Positions 1 to 5,296 of a stretch of 6,781 nt of DNA are shown here, one piece after another (the stretch's first letter is position 1; each line of letters begins with the position of its first letter). A program made the translations under genes and the position numbers. The DNA is from Collinsella aerofaciens (GTDB lineage: Bacteria > Actinomycetota > Coriobacteriia > Coriobacteriales > Coriobacteriaceae). Below the pieces are notes generated by a model. That model worked only from the letters and a program-made list of their open reading frames with translations, did no database searches and was not told where the DNA came from. The DNA lies in assembly GCF_028209885.1 (NCBI RefSeq), contig NZ_JAQLEM010000057.1, positions 1 to 6,781 on the forward strand. The letters are read 5' to 3'.

Positions 1-63
1 ACGTCCTGTAAAGGCGGAGCCTTGGCCCTCGGGGGCGGCCCTGATCTCGGGTTCCACGGACCC
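1..63. repeat. Terminal redundancy; sequence ends join to a circle
   Basis: Bases 1-63 match 6719-6781 exactly. The simplest reading is that a circular molecule of about 6,718 bp was linearised with a 63-base overlap, as short-read assemblers do. With the ends joined, the control region upstream of rep runs continuously from the antitoxin promoter to the rep start. The alternative, a true third copy of the local direct repeat on a linear molecule, is less likely because the match runs past the repeat into the unique terminator sequence (46-63). Confidence 0.9.
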
Positions 64-72
64 GATTTTTTT
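47..72 (+). terminator. Intrinsic terminator between the two leader repeats
   Basis: The stem TCGGGT/ACCCGA (47-52 and 60-65) has a 7-base loop that can add a G-U and a C-G pair, and it is followed directly by seven T residues (66-72). No coding sequence precedes it on the plus strand. It would therefore end a short untranslated transcript from the copy A region, or act as an attenuator ahead of rep. Confidence 0.7.
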
Positions 73-78
73 CGCCGA

Positions 79-147
79 AGGGGTGTAAAATAAATGTATT
101 GATAATATACGTCCTGTAAAGGCGGAGCCTTGGCCCTCGGGGGCGGC
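79..147 (+). repeat. 69-bp direct repeat, copy B (rep-proximal)
   Basis: This segment is repeated at 6689-6757 with a single difference (A at 94, C at 6704). On the circle the two copies have a 108-bp period. Each copy has an AT-rich half (TGTAAAATAA then TATTGATAATATAC) and a GC-rich half holding a small perfect hairpin (AAGGC, loop GGA, GCCTT at 118-130). Copy B ends 21 bases before the rep start codon, so it must lie in the rep promoter and/or leader. Possible roles are promoter plus mRNA leader, replication origin iteron, or binding site for one of the plasmid HTH proteins. I could not fit a confident -35/-10 pair. Confidence 0.85.
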
Positions 148-168
148 TGGTATGGGGGATGGTGTTCA

Positions 169-1893
169 GTGGCAGATCGCAAGAAGAAACCCGGGCATGA
201 TGACGCCTGGTGGGCAGCCCAGCGCCATGCCTACATAGAGAAGAACGACATCCTTCTGTCCGACTATCCGTCCTGGGAATGGGTCAGCCCGTACGATTTT
301 TGGAGGACCATCTTCCCCGAGGGCTTCCTGCAGCCCCGCGGCGAGGAGGTCCCGTGGCGCGAGAAGGGCGGCGGCCATCCCAACGGCATCGCCATCCAGA
401 TCACCAACAGGACCAAGACGGTCAAGACCAAGACGGGCATCGAGCACGATGTCCCCGTGGTCGAGCGGTTCACGCTGACCGACGACCTCGACGGAGTTGA
501 GGAGCGCGTCGTCGACTCGAACAGGAAGAACGAGTCCGTCTTTTGCGCACCCGTGTCGTATTTCGGCAAGAGCCGCGTTGCCGCGAACGCCCGGTTCCTG
601 CACGCGTTCGCGATCGACCTCGACGGCGTCGGCGTGCAGGAGCTGAAGAACATGCTCAAGCAGTTCCGCAACGGCCGTGACCCGAAGCTCGCCGCGGACA
701 AATGGGTGTCCCTCCCCCAACCGACCTTCCTCGTGAACTCGGGCACGGGCTTCCACCTCTACTACGTCCTCGACCAGCCGATCCCGCTGGTGCCGCGTGT
801 CGTGCCATTTCTGCAGGAGTTCAAGGCGATGCTCACGGACTACATCTGGCGCGACACCGTCTCGACGCTCGAGGACGTCCAGCACCAGGGCATCTACCAG
901 CCCTTCAGGATGCCCGGCACCCCGACGAAGCTGAACGGCAAGACCGAGAGATCGAAAATCAAGGACAAGTACGAGGCCGTGGCGTTCGTGCACAACGGCG
1001 AGGATGGGAAACCTTGGCTCTGCAGCATGGATTACCTGCTCGGATACGCCGGGGTCCGTGGCGGCAAGGACCGCGCCGAATTCATAGAGCTCATGCGCAC
1101 CGCCGGGCGTACGCCCATCGAGCGCGCCAAGAAGCTCTGGCCGGAGTGGTACCAGGCGCGCATCGTCGAGGGCAAGGCCCCCGGCCGCTGGACCTGCAAG
1201 CGCGACCTGTACGACTGGTGGCTCGGCGAGGTCGAGACGAAGGCCACCGACCACCACCGCTACTGGTGCCTGAACGTGCTCGCGGCGTACGCAAAGAAGT
1301 GCGGTATCCCGTACGAGGAGCTCGAGGCCGACGCGCTCGCGCTCGTGCCGACGCTCGAGGACCTGACCGAGCGCGAGGACAACCACTTCACCGAGGATGA
1401 CGCGCTCGCCGCGATTGCGTCGTATTACGACCCCATCATCCATAAGCTCACCCGCGACCGCATAGAGCGGCGCACCGCCATCGAGCTGCCGAAAAACAAG
1501 AGGAACGGGCGCAAGCAGGATGTGCATCTTGCTGGTGCCCGGGCTGTCCAAGAGGTCAATGACAGGTTCAACGGCACAAACTGGCGCGAGGGCAATGGAC
1601 GAAAGCCAAAGGCCGACCTCGTCCGCGAATACGCCGCGGCGCACCCCGACGCCAACCATAGTGAGATCGCCCGTGCTCTCGGCATCTCACGCCCGACCGT
1701 CATCAAGTGGTTGCGCGATGTGCCGAAGGACGCCGCCGAGTCGGAAAAACCGAAGCCGGATGATCTGTACGAGCTGTACAACCCCGCGATGGTCGAGGTA
1801 AAATCATCGGGAACCGCCGTGAAACTTCCCGATGTTTCCCGGGAAACATTCCCGATTGACGATAGGTTGAACAATGGGCATAACGAAGCGTGA
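169..1893 (+). CDS. Plasmid replication protein, AEP-type primase with C-terminal HTH
   Basis: This 574-aa protein is probably the replication initiator and primase of the plasmid. The archaeo-eukaryotic primase signature is visible: a DxD metal site (D150, D152 in AIDLDG), then SGTGFHLYYVL with H196 as motif II, then QPFRMPGTPTK (about 244-254) as the motif III region. A helical middle part (about 300-430) resembles the C-terminal part of primase/Rep proteins on Firmicutes mobile elements. A helix-turn-helix (about 498-515, SEIARALGISRPTVIKWL) closes the domain series. I see no Walker A helicase motif, so the helicase would come from the host. I chose the GTG at 169 because GGGGGA lies 9 bases upstream; the in-frame TTG at 130 lies inside the repeated leader with a poorly spaced binding site. 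The 3' end overlaps the next gene by 20 bp. Family assignment is by motif memory, not search. Confidence 0.8.
   Translation: MADRKKKPGHDDAWWAAQRHAYIEKNDILLSDYPSWEWVSPYDFWRTIFPEGFLQPRGEEVPWREKGGGHPNGIAIQITNRTKTVKTKTGIEHDVPVVERFTLTDDLDGVEERVVDSNRKNESVFCAPVSYFGKSRVAANARFLHAFAIDLDGVGVQELKNMLKQFRNGRDPKLAADKWVSLPQPTFLVNSGTGFHLYYVLDQPIPLVPRVVPFLQEFKAMLTDYIWRDTVSTLEDVQHQGIYQPFRMPGTPTKLNGKTERSKIKDKYEAVAFVHNGEDGKPWLCSMDYLLGYAGVRGGKDRAEFIELMRTAGRTPIERAKKLWPEWYQARIVEGKAPGRWTCKRDLYDWWLGEVETKATDHHRYWCLNVLAAYAKKCGIPYEELEADALALVPTLEDLTEREDNHFTEDDALAAIASYYDPIIHKLTRDRIERRTAIELPKNKRNGRKQDVHLAGARAVQEVNDRFNGTNWREGNGRKPKADLVREYAAAHPDANHSEIARALGISRPTVIKWLRDVPKDAAESEKPKPDDLYELYNPAMVEVKSSGTAVKLPDVSRETFPIDDRLNNGHNEA
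1832..1849. promoter_or_regulatory. 18-bp perfect palindrome, parS-like / operator candidate
   Basis: ATGTTTCCCGGGAAACAT is a perfect 18-bp palindrome in the 3' end of rep, 25 bases before the next start codon. It differs from the bacterial parS consensus TGTTTCACGTGAAACA only in the central bases. The octamer TTCCCGAT flanks it on both sides (1826-1833 and 1849-1856), with an inverted copy at 1806-1813. It may be the binding site of the downstream HTH protein (segregation or autoregulation). The sequence also encodes Rep residues, so coincidence is possible. Confidence 0.5.
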
Positions 1894-2359
1894 AATAGCG
1901 TCTGAACTGGGCGTCTCAAAGCGCACAGTCGCGAACTACATCGAGAAGCTGGGACTGGGAAACCATGTTTCACGAAACGGGAACACCGATTTTCTCGATG
2001 ACTTTGCCGCCGCGGCCATCGCCGACGCCCTGAAGAACCCCGGCAAACCGTCCCGCCAGCCAGCCGACGCGCCCGCTGCACCCGCCCCGGACTCCCTGGT
2101 TGACTCCCTGGCCGCCCAACTGGAAATCGAACGGTCCCGCAACGCCGAGCTGATGGAGGCGCTTGCGGCCGAGCGCGACCGCGCCGCCCGCGCCGAGGCC
2201 GAGGCCAAGGCGCAACTCGCCGAGGCGAACGCCAGGGTCGCGGAGCTCGCCGGAAAGCTCGCATCGCTCGCCGAGCGCCAACAGGCGATCGCGGCCACGC
2301 CGTGGTGGCGCCGCGGCCGCATGGCCATGAAGCTGCTCGGGCCGGGGAGACAAGAATAG
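1874..2359 (+). CDS. HTH plus coiled-coil plasmid maintenance protein
   Basis: This 161-aa protein has an N-terminal helix-turn-helix (about residues 3-26, ITKREIASELGVSKRTVANY), an Ala/Pro-rich linker (about 56-74), a long coiled coil rich in A, E, R and L (about 76-140) and a basic tryptophan-containing tail (PWWRRGRMAMKLLG, 143-156). The architecture matches small DNA-binding proteins encoded next to rep on Gram-positive plasmids, such as the staphylococcal DUF536-type proteins, which are linked to replication or segregation. The start lies 20 bp inside rep with only a weak AGG upstream, so translation is probably coupled to rep. Two inverted repeats of GTTTC/GAAAC type lie just before and inside the gene and are candidate targets. 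No ParA ATPase is present, so a classic parABS system is absent. The precise role is inferred. Confidence 0.75.
   Translation: MGITKREIASELGVSKRTVANYIEKLGLGNHVSRNGNTDFLDDFAAAAIADALKNPGKPSRQPADAPAAPAPDSLVDSLAAQLEIERSRNAELMEALAAERDRAARAEAEAKAQLAEANARVAELAGKLASLAERQQAIAATPWWRRGRMAMKLLGPGRQE
1966..1978. promoter_or_regulatory. Second GTTTC/GAAAC inverted repeat
   Basis: GTTTC-AC-GAAAC (1967-1978), preceded by T, lies within the HTH gene 134 bp from the palindrome at 1832. It has the same half-sites but a 2-base spacer instead of 4. It could be a secondary binding site of the encoded HTH protein. It is short and coding, so support is weak. Confidence 0.25.
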
Positions 2360-2361
2360 CG

Positions 2362-2398
2362 GGGCCCGCGAGTTTCTTAACGACTCGCGGGCCCTTTT
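2362..2398 (+). terminator. Strong intrinsic terminator after rep operon
   Basis: A perfect 12-bp GC-rich stem (GGGCCCGCGAGT at 2362-2373 with ACTCGCGGGCCC at 2383-2394) has a 9-base loop and is followed by TTTT. It sits three bases after the stop of the HTH/coiled-coil gene and before the convergent minus-strand gene ending at 2406. The T tract is only on the plus side. Confidence 0.9.
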
Positions 2399-2405
2399 CG
2401 CTCGG

Positions 2406-2876
2406 TCACTCCTCGCCTGCCGGCCAGTAGACCTCGCCGTCGACGTCGACGCGGTAGATTCCCAGGGTCGACGCCGCGATGTTGAAGAAGTCGAATGGAT
2501 CCGCCGCGCGGTAGCCCTGCGCCGCCAGCTCCTCGGGCATCGCCGCCAGGGCGCGGACGAACTGGCGCGAGTCTGAGGTCGTACGCGCCGCGGCCTCAGA
2601 CGCCGCGGCGTACCCGCGCTCATCGCCGCAGGCGGCGGCGCGGCTGTCGAGTGCGTCGCCGGGATCGTCCTCAAGTGCCGACCACAGTTCGACTTTCAGG
2701 CCGTCAGGGGAGACGCCCAAGTATTCCATGGTGATCGCTGCGCTGCCGTCGGCCCTGGTGTAATAGCTCTCGATCCTGCCGCGGCGAACGAACCCGGCGA
2801 ACCTTCCTCCGTCTGAGTAGGTTACGGGGCGCCCCGCCGTGTCACGCTCGGGCGCGTAATAGAGTTTCACGTTCAC
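2406..2876 (-). CDS. Unknown 156-aa acidic protein, coupled to mob accessory gene
   Basis: I do not recognise this 156-aa protein. It starts with GTG, which overlaps the stop of the upstream gene as GTGA, a typical translational coupling junction, so the two are made from one mRNA. The N-terminal half (about 1-65) has alternating hydrophobic residues that suggest beta strands (VKLYYAPE, GRFAGFVRRGRIESYYT, AITMEYLGV). The middle (about 70-120) is Ala-rich and helical, and the C-terminal part (DPFDFFNIAASTLGIYRVDVDGEVYW) again looks strand-like. No signal peptide or membrane segment is seen. Codon use matches its neighbours. Its place in the minus-strand operon, divergent from mobA, suggests a mobilization or regulatory accessory, but this is context only. 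Confidence 0.75.
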   Translation of the reverse strand: MNVKLYYAPERDTAGRPVTYSDGGRFAGFVRRGRIESYYTRADGSAAITMEYLGVSPDGLKVELWSALEDDPGDALDSRAAACGDERGYAAASEAAARTTSDSRQFVRALAAMPEELAAQGYRAADPFDFFNIAASTLGIYRVDVDGEVYWPAGEE

Positions 2877-3202
2877 TGTTGCTGGCCCCCGCCCTGCCTG
2901 CTGCCGCAGGCCGCGGCGATGTCCTCGCCTCGGGTCGATGTGCTGCCGTCGTTGTACCGCAGGCGCTGGTTCAGGACCTCGGACAGGATGGCGCGGCTGT
3001 CCTCGGTGTCGAACGTGAGGCCCGTGGCCTGTTCAAAGATGGCACCAACCTCGACCAGGCGGTGCGTCCTCGCCTTGCGCTCGGCCGCCGCCTGCCTCTG
3101 CTCGAGCTTCCTGATCTCCTTCTTGATCGCCGCAGCCTCGGCGGCCTTCTTCTCCGCAGCCGCCCTCTTCTTCGCGATCTGCTCGCTGATGGATGCCGTC
3201 AT
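2873..3202 (-). CDS. Small mobilization accessory protein, DUF3847/TraD-like
   Basis: This 109-aa protein has a basic Ala/Lys/Glu-rich N-terminal coiled coil (about 5-42) followed by the motif ERKARTHRLVEVGAIFEQ (41-58). That motif resembles the conserved block of DUF3847 and TraD/MobC-like small proteins found beside relaxase genes on Gram-positive mobilizable elements. In such systems the small protein is thought to help the relaxase at oriT. The gene is divergent from mobA, with the candidate oriT between them. The ATG at 3202 has AAGGAG 7 bases upstream. It overlaps the stop of a seven-codon upstream frame as ATGA, and a 20-bp duplication has copied its start region. The C-terminus is Gly/Gln-rich and looks disordered. 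Family call is from motif recall. Confidence 0.75.
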   Translation of the reverse strand: MTASISEQIAKKRAAAEKKAAEAAAIKKEIRKLEQRQAAAERKARTHRLVEVGAIFEQATGLTFDTEDSRAILSEVLNQRLRYNDGSTSTRGEDIAAACGSRQGGGQQQ

Positions 3203-3235
3203 GCCCGTTCTCCTTCCGTCATGCCCGTTCTCCTT
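3196..3235. repeat. Exact 20-bp tandem duplication of RBS and start codon
   Basis: CCGTCATGCCCGTTCTCCTT occurs twice back to back (3196-3215 and 3216-3235). Read on the minus strand, each unit holds AAGGAG, a 7-base spacer and ATG. Because 20 is not a multiple of three, the two ATGs are in different frames. Confidence 0.95.
3199..3222 (-). CDS. Seven-codon upstream frame (leader peptide candidate)
   Basis: An ATG at 3222 with its own AAGGAG opens a frame encoding MTEGERA. Its TGA overlaps the ATG of the mobilization accessory gene (ATGA). It exists because the ribosome binding site and start region are duplicated. If translated, it would deliver ribosomes to the real start by reinitiation. 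It may equally be a passive by-product of the duplication. Confidence 0.35.
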   Translation of the reverse strand: MTEGERA

Positions 3236-3258
3236 GCTTGTCGTGGGGTGTCATTCAC

Positions 3259-3288
3259 TTGCAAGTTTACCCCAATGCGCCGTACAAT
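3259..3288 (+). promoter_or_regulatory. Candidate sigma-70-type promoter for mobA
   Basis: TTGCAA (3259-3264), an 18-bp spacer and TACAAT (3283-3288) point toward mobA. Transcription would start near 3295, giving an mRNA leader of about 355 bases that includes the oriT candidate and the 79-bp tandem repeat. Four of six -35 bases and five of six -10 bases match the consensus. Confidence 0.5.
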
Positions 3289-3306
3289 TTCACTAGTGGG
3301 ACTCGT

Positions 3307-3330
3307 CACTACCAGAGGTAGTGCGCACTT
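3307..3330 (+). other. Candidate origin of transfer (oriT) with nic-like core
   Basis: An inverted repeat CACTACC-AGA-GGTAGTG (3307-3323) runs directly into GTGCGCACTT. The string GGTAGTGCGCACTT resembles the RSF1010/MOBQ nic core as I recall it, GGTAAGTGCGC followed by CCT. A hairpin immediately 5' of the nick core, upstream of a MOBQ relaxase and between mobA and a divergent accessory gene, is the usual oriT arrangement. By analogy cleavage would fall after GTGCGC, near 3327. The core is partly palindromic (AGTGCGCACT, 3320-3329), so strand polarity is uncertain. Confidence 0.55.
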
Positions 3331-3336
3331 CGCAGT

Positions 3337-3356
3337 ACTTTTGCCGCGGCAAAAGT
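3337..3356. promoter_or_regulatory. 20-bp perfect palindrome next to oriT candidate
   Basis: ACTTTTGCCG followed by its exact reverse complement (3337-3356) forms an uninterrupted 20-bp palindrome 7 bp after the oriT core. It is a likely dimeric-protein site, for example for the divergent mobilization accessory protein or for autoregulation of mobA. It could also extrude as a cruciform. Confidence 0.6.
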
Positions 3357-3443
3357 CCAGCGTGGCGTGCGGTCCTGCGGACGGCTCTCCGCCCACTCCA
3401 TCGCGCCCGTTCGCCTTGGGCGGCTCACGTCCACGGTGGAGGG

Positions 3444-3608
3444 GCTGCGCGGTCGCGTCCCGCTCCCTTGCGCTCCGCGCTGCCAGCGCCATTCGCCGAC
3501 CGCGGCTCATGGCACCAGCACCGCTGCGCGGTCGCGTCCCGCTCCCTTGCGCTCCGCGCTGCCAGCGCCATTTGCCGACCGCGGCTCATGGCACCAGCAC
3601 CGCTGCGC
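3444..3608. repeat. 79-bp tandem repeat in mobA leader, two copies plus 7 bp
   Basis: Copies lie at 3444-3522 and 3523-3601, with the first 7 bases repeated at 3602-3608. The only difference is C at 3494 versus T at 3573. The unit is GC-rich. All frames through it read as low-complexity Arg/Ala/Pro, so I take it as non-coding. It lies between the oriT candidate and mobA. Confidence 0.95.
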
Positions 3609-3626
3609 AGGGCGCGACTGCGCCCT
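3609..3626 (+). promoter_or_regulatory. Hairpin just upstream of mobA
   Basis: A perfect 7-bp stem AGGGCGC/GCGCCCT (3609-3615 and 3620-3626) with loop GACT ends 23 bases before the mobA start codon and 8 bases before its binding site AAAGGA. It may tune mobA translation. The right arm, ACTGCGCCCTTT, is also reminiscent of a MOBQ nic core, so it is a second, weaker oriT candidate. Confidence 0.45.
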
Positions 3627-3649
3627 TTGCCAAGAAAGGAACTCGACCG

Positions 3650-5059
3650 ATGGCTATCTATCACCTGAACGTGCGCGGCTGCTCCCCTGCCACCGGGGCG
3701 GGGGCCGTCAAGAAGGCCGCCTACCAGTCAGGCCAGACACTCATAGAGGAGCGCACGGGCGAGGTCTGCGACTACGCCAGAAAGGAACGCGTCCTGGACG
3801 AGGGCCTTGCCCTTCCCGCCGGCGTCCCGCCCGTGGGCCGCGGCGAGCTCTGGAACGAGGCCGAGCGCGTCTGGGTCGAGGGCGGCGGCGGCAAGACGCT
3901 CGTCGCGAAACGCTACGAATTCGCGCTGCCGATCGAGCTCGACGAGGACGGGCGCCGCGCCTGCGTGCGCGACTTCTGCGGGATGTTCCCCGCGAAGGCG
4001 TGCGACTGGTCGATACATGATGACGGCAGCGGCGGGAACCCCCACGCTCACGTCCTCGTCTCCGCGCTCGACCTTGGCGCTCAGGGCTTCATCCAGAGGA
4101 CCAAGGCCGAGAAGGGGCAGTGCTGGTATCTGTGCCAGGATGCACATGGGCAGCAGGCACCCATCCGCGCGACGGAGTGGAAGTCGGCCAAGGCCGCGGG
4201 GTGGCAAAAGTTGTACAACTTCGAGGACGGCCAGCGCAGGACCATGAAGCAGGCCAAGGCCGAGGGGCTTGGCACCAAGGATAGGACCAGCAAGAGGCCA
4301 GTGCAGATGCACCGCAGGGAGGGGCAGAGCGCCTACGCCGTGGGCCGCGAGGAGATGGACGAGGTGCGCGAGGCCTGGGCGAAAATCGCCAACAGGCATC
4401 TGGCAGCCGCGGCCGCGGCGGCGGGCGTTGTGCCACAGGTCATCGACCATCGCAGTAATAAGGAAAGAGGTCTGGCCGAGGAACCGACGATTCACGAGGG
4501 TGGCGTCGGCCTGATCGGGCATGCCGACCGTGTGAAGCAGAACGATGAAATCAGGGCCCGTAACGAGCGCCTGCGCGTTCTCCGCGCCGAATTGCGCCAG
4601 GAGGGTGCCGAGCTTGAGCGGCTGCGCGACGAGGTCGCGGCGCTCGAGCGCCAGCGCAACACCGCCGAGCAGGCGTGGCGCGTGCGTCCCAAGAAGGGCG
4701 AACGCAAGCGCAAGGCCGCGCTCGCGAAGCGCCGCCGCGTGGCCATGGCCACCGCTGCGGCCGCGGTTGAGGCCCAGCAGCGCGTCACTGCCGCGACTGC
4801 CGACCAGACCGACACCAAGGCCGAGATGCTGGGCCAGCTCGACGAGCAGATCGCGGCACTCGACGAGCAGATACGCGAGCTGCAGCGCGGCGGCGCGCCC
4901 GCGGCGCTGGGCGCGAGCCTGCGCAAGGCCGCCGAGCTCGCGGTCGAGCGCAAGCGCCTCGCCGACGAGCGCGACAGGCTCGCGGGCGAGGACCCCGCGC
5001 CTCGCAAGCCCGAGCCGCCGCAGGCCGAACAGAAACGCCCCCGCGGCCACAAGCACTAG
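3650..5059 (+). CDS. mobA: MobA/MobL-family (MOBQ) relaxase
   Basis: This 469-aa protein is the DNA relaxase that would nick oriT, stay bound to the 5' end and lead the strand into a recipient through a helper conjugation system. The N-terminal relaxase domain (about 1-290) shows the family opening MAIYHLNVRG, a probable catalytic Tyr25 in AAYQSG, the LWNEAERV block (67-74), and the metal-binding histidines H123, H132 and H134 in SIHDDGSGGNPHAHVLVS. The conserved IDHRSNKERGL (265-275) and PTIHEG (279-284) follow. From about 296 to 455 the protein is a long charged coiled coil, in place of the primase domain of RSF1010 MobA. An open frame extends upstream to 2879, but the ATG at 3650 begins the recognisable family N-terminus and has AAAGGA 9 bases upstream. 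No coupling protein or type IV secretion gene is present, so the plasmid is mobilizable, not self-transmissible. Confidence 0.93.
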   Translation: MAIYHLNVRGCSPATGAGAVKKAAYQSGQTLIEERTGEVCDYARKERVLDEGLALPAGVPPVGRGELWNEAERVWVEGGGGKTLVAKRYEFALPIELDEDGRRACVRDFCGMFPAKACDWSIHDDGSGGNPHAHVLVSALDLGAQGFIQRTKAEKGQCWYLCQDAHGQQAPIRATEWKSAKAAGWQKLYNFEDGQRRTMKQAKAEGLGTKDRTSKRPVQMHRREGQSAYAVGREEMDEVREAWAKIANRHLAAAAAAAGVVPQVIDHRSNKERGLAEEPTIHEGGVGLIGHADRVKQNDEIRARNERLRVLRAELRQEGAELERLRDEVAALERQRNTAEQAWRVRPKKGERKRKAALAKRRRVAMATAAAAVEAQQRVTAATADQTDTKAEMLGQLDEQIAALDEQIRELQRGGAPAALGASLRKAAELAVERKRLADERDRLAGEDPAPRKPEPPQAEQKRPRGHKH

Positions 5060-5237
5060 CCGCCGCGGTAGCTTCAGCTACATCGGCGCCGGCTATGGCC
5101 ATGACCGTTCGCGGCGGCAATCCCGCCGCCCGCGGTCGCCGCGGAGGTTGGCGAAAAAATATTTTTGAGGGGTCGCACGTGTAAATATACGCGTGCATGT
5201 GCGCCTGCGCGATGGCACGTCTGACCTGCGATAACTA

Positions 5238-5257
5238 GACTTTTTCGGACTTTTTCG
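5238..5257. repeat. 10-bp tandem repeat GACTTTTTCG x2
   Basis: GACTTTTTCG occurs twice without a gap, followed by GA. It lies 62 bases before the start of the 58-aa gene, a position suitable for a promoter-proximal protein site. No convincing promoter hexamers were found with it. Confidence 0.85.
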
Positions 5258-5273
5258 GAGCCGTACGCTTAGG

Positions 5274-5296
5274 CTGCGCCACGGACGGTGGCGCAG
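5274..5296 (+). promoter_or_regulatory. 9-bp inverted repeat upstream of the 58-aa gene
   Basis: CTGCGCCAC (5274-5282) and GTGGCGCAG (5288-5296) pair perfectly around a 5-base loop. The stem ends 10 bases before the AAGGAGG of the next gene and has no T tract, so it looks like an operator or an mRNA leader hairpin rather than a terminator. Confidence 0.5.

Noticed and set aside
22..93. Short 23-codon frame from a TTG in repeat A, through the terminator to TAA
   Set aside because: It arises only because repeat A shares the leader with rep. It has a badly spaced binding site and runs through a terminator hairpin.
118..130. CsrA-type GGA-loop hairpin in the repeated leader
   Set aside because: The GGA loop is only three bases without the flanking A/ANGGA context, and CsrA is not expected in the likely host group. 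It is noted only as a hairpin.
130..168. Extension of Rep to the in-frame TTG at 130
   Set aside because: The extension would lie in the repeated leader, encodes a Gly/Trp-rich string, and its GGAG is only two bases from the TTG. GTG 169 with GGGGGA nine bases upstream is better.
166..1659. Long minus-strand open frame opposite rep
   Set aside because: Its translation is low-complexity Leu/Val/Arg-rich sequence expected from the antisense of a GC-rich gene; the plus strand carries clear primase motifs.
1832..1849. A full parABS partition locus
   Set aside because: No ParA Walker ATPase and no recognisable ParB protein is encoded, so only a parS-like site is claimed.
3223..3510. Minus-strand frame extending the MTEGERA leader to about 103 codons
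   Set aside because: It reads through oriT and the repeat with no binding site or domain. Only the last seven codons have a start with AAGGAG.
3444..3608. CRISPR-like array
   Set aside because: There are only two adjacent 79-bp units with no spacers and no cas genes; it is a simple tandem repeat.
2879..3649. Upstream open frame continuous with mobA
   Set aside because: It crosses the antisense of the accessory gene, the oriT candidate and the tandem repeat, and encodes Arg/Pro/Ala-rich non-protein-like sequence. The family N-terminus starts exactly at 3650.
3728..5056. Long minus-strand open frame opposite mobA
   Set aside because: It mirrors the codon pattern of the relaxase gene and shows no domain; the relaxase motifs on the plus strand decide it.
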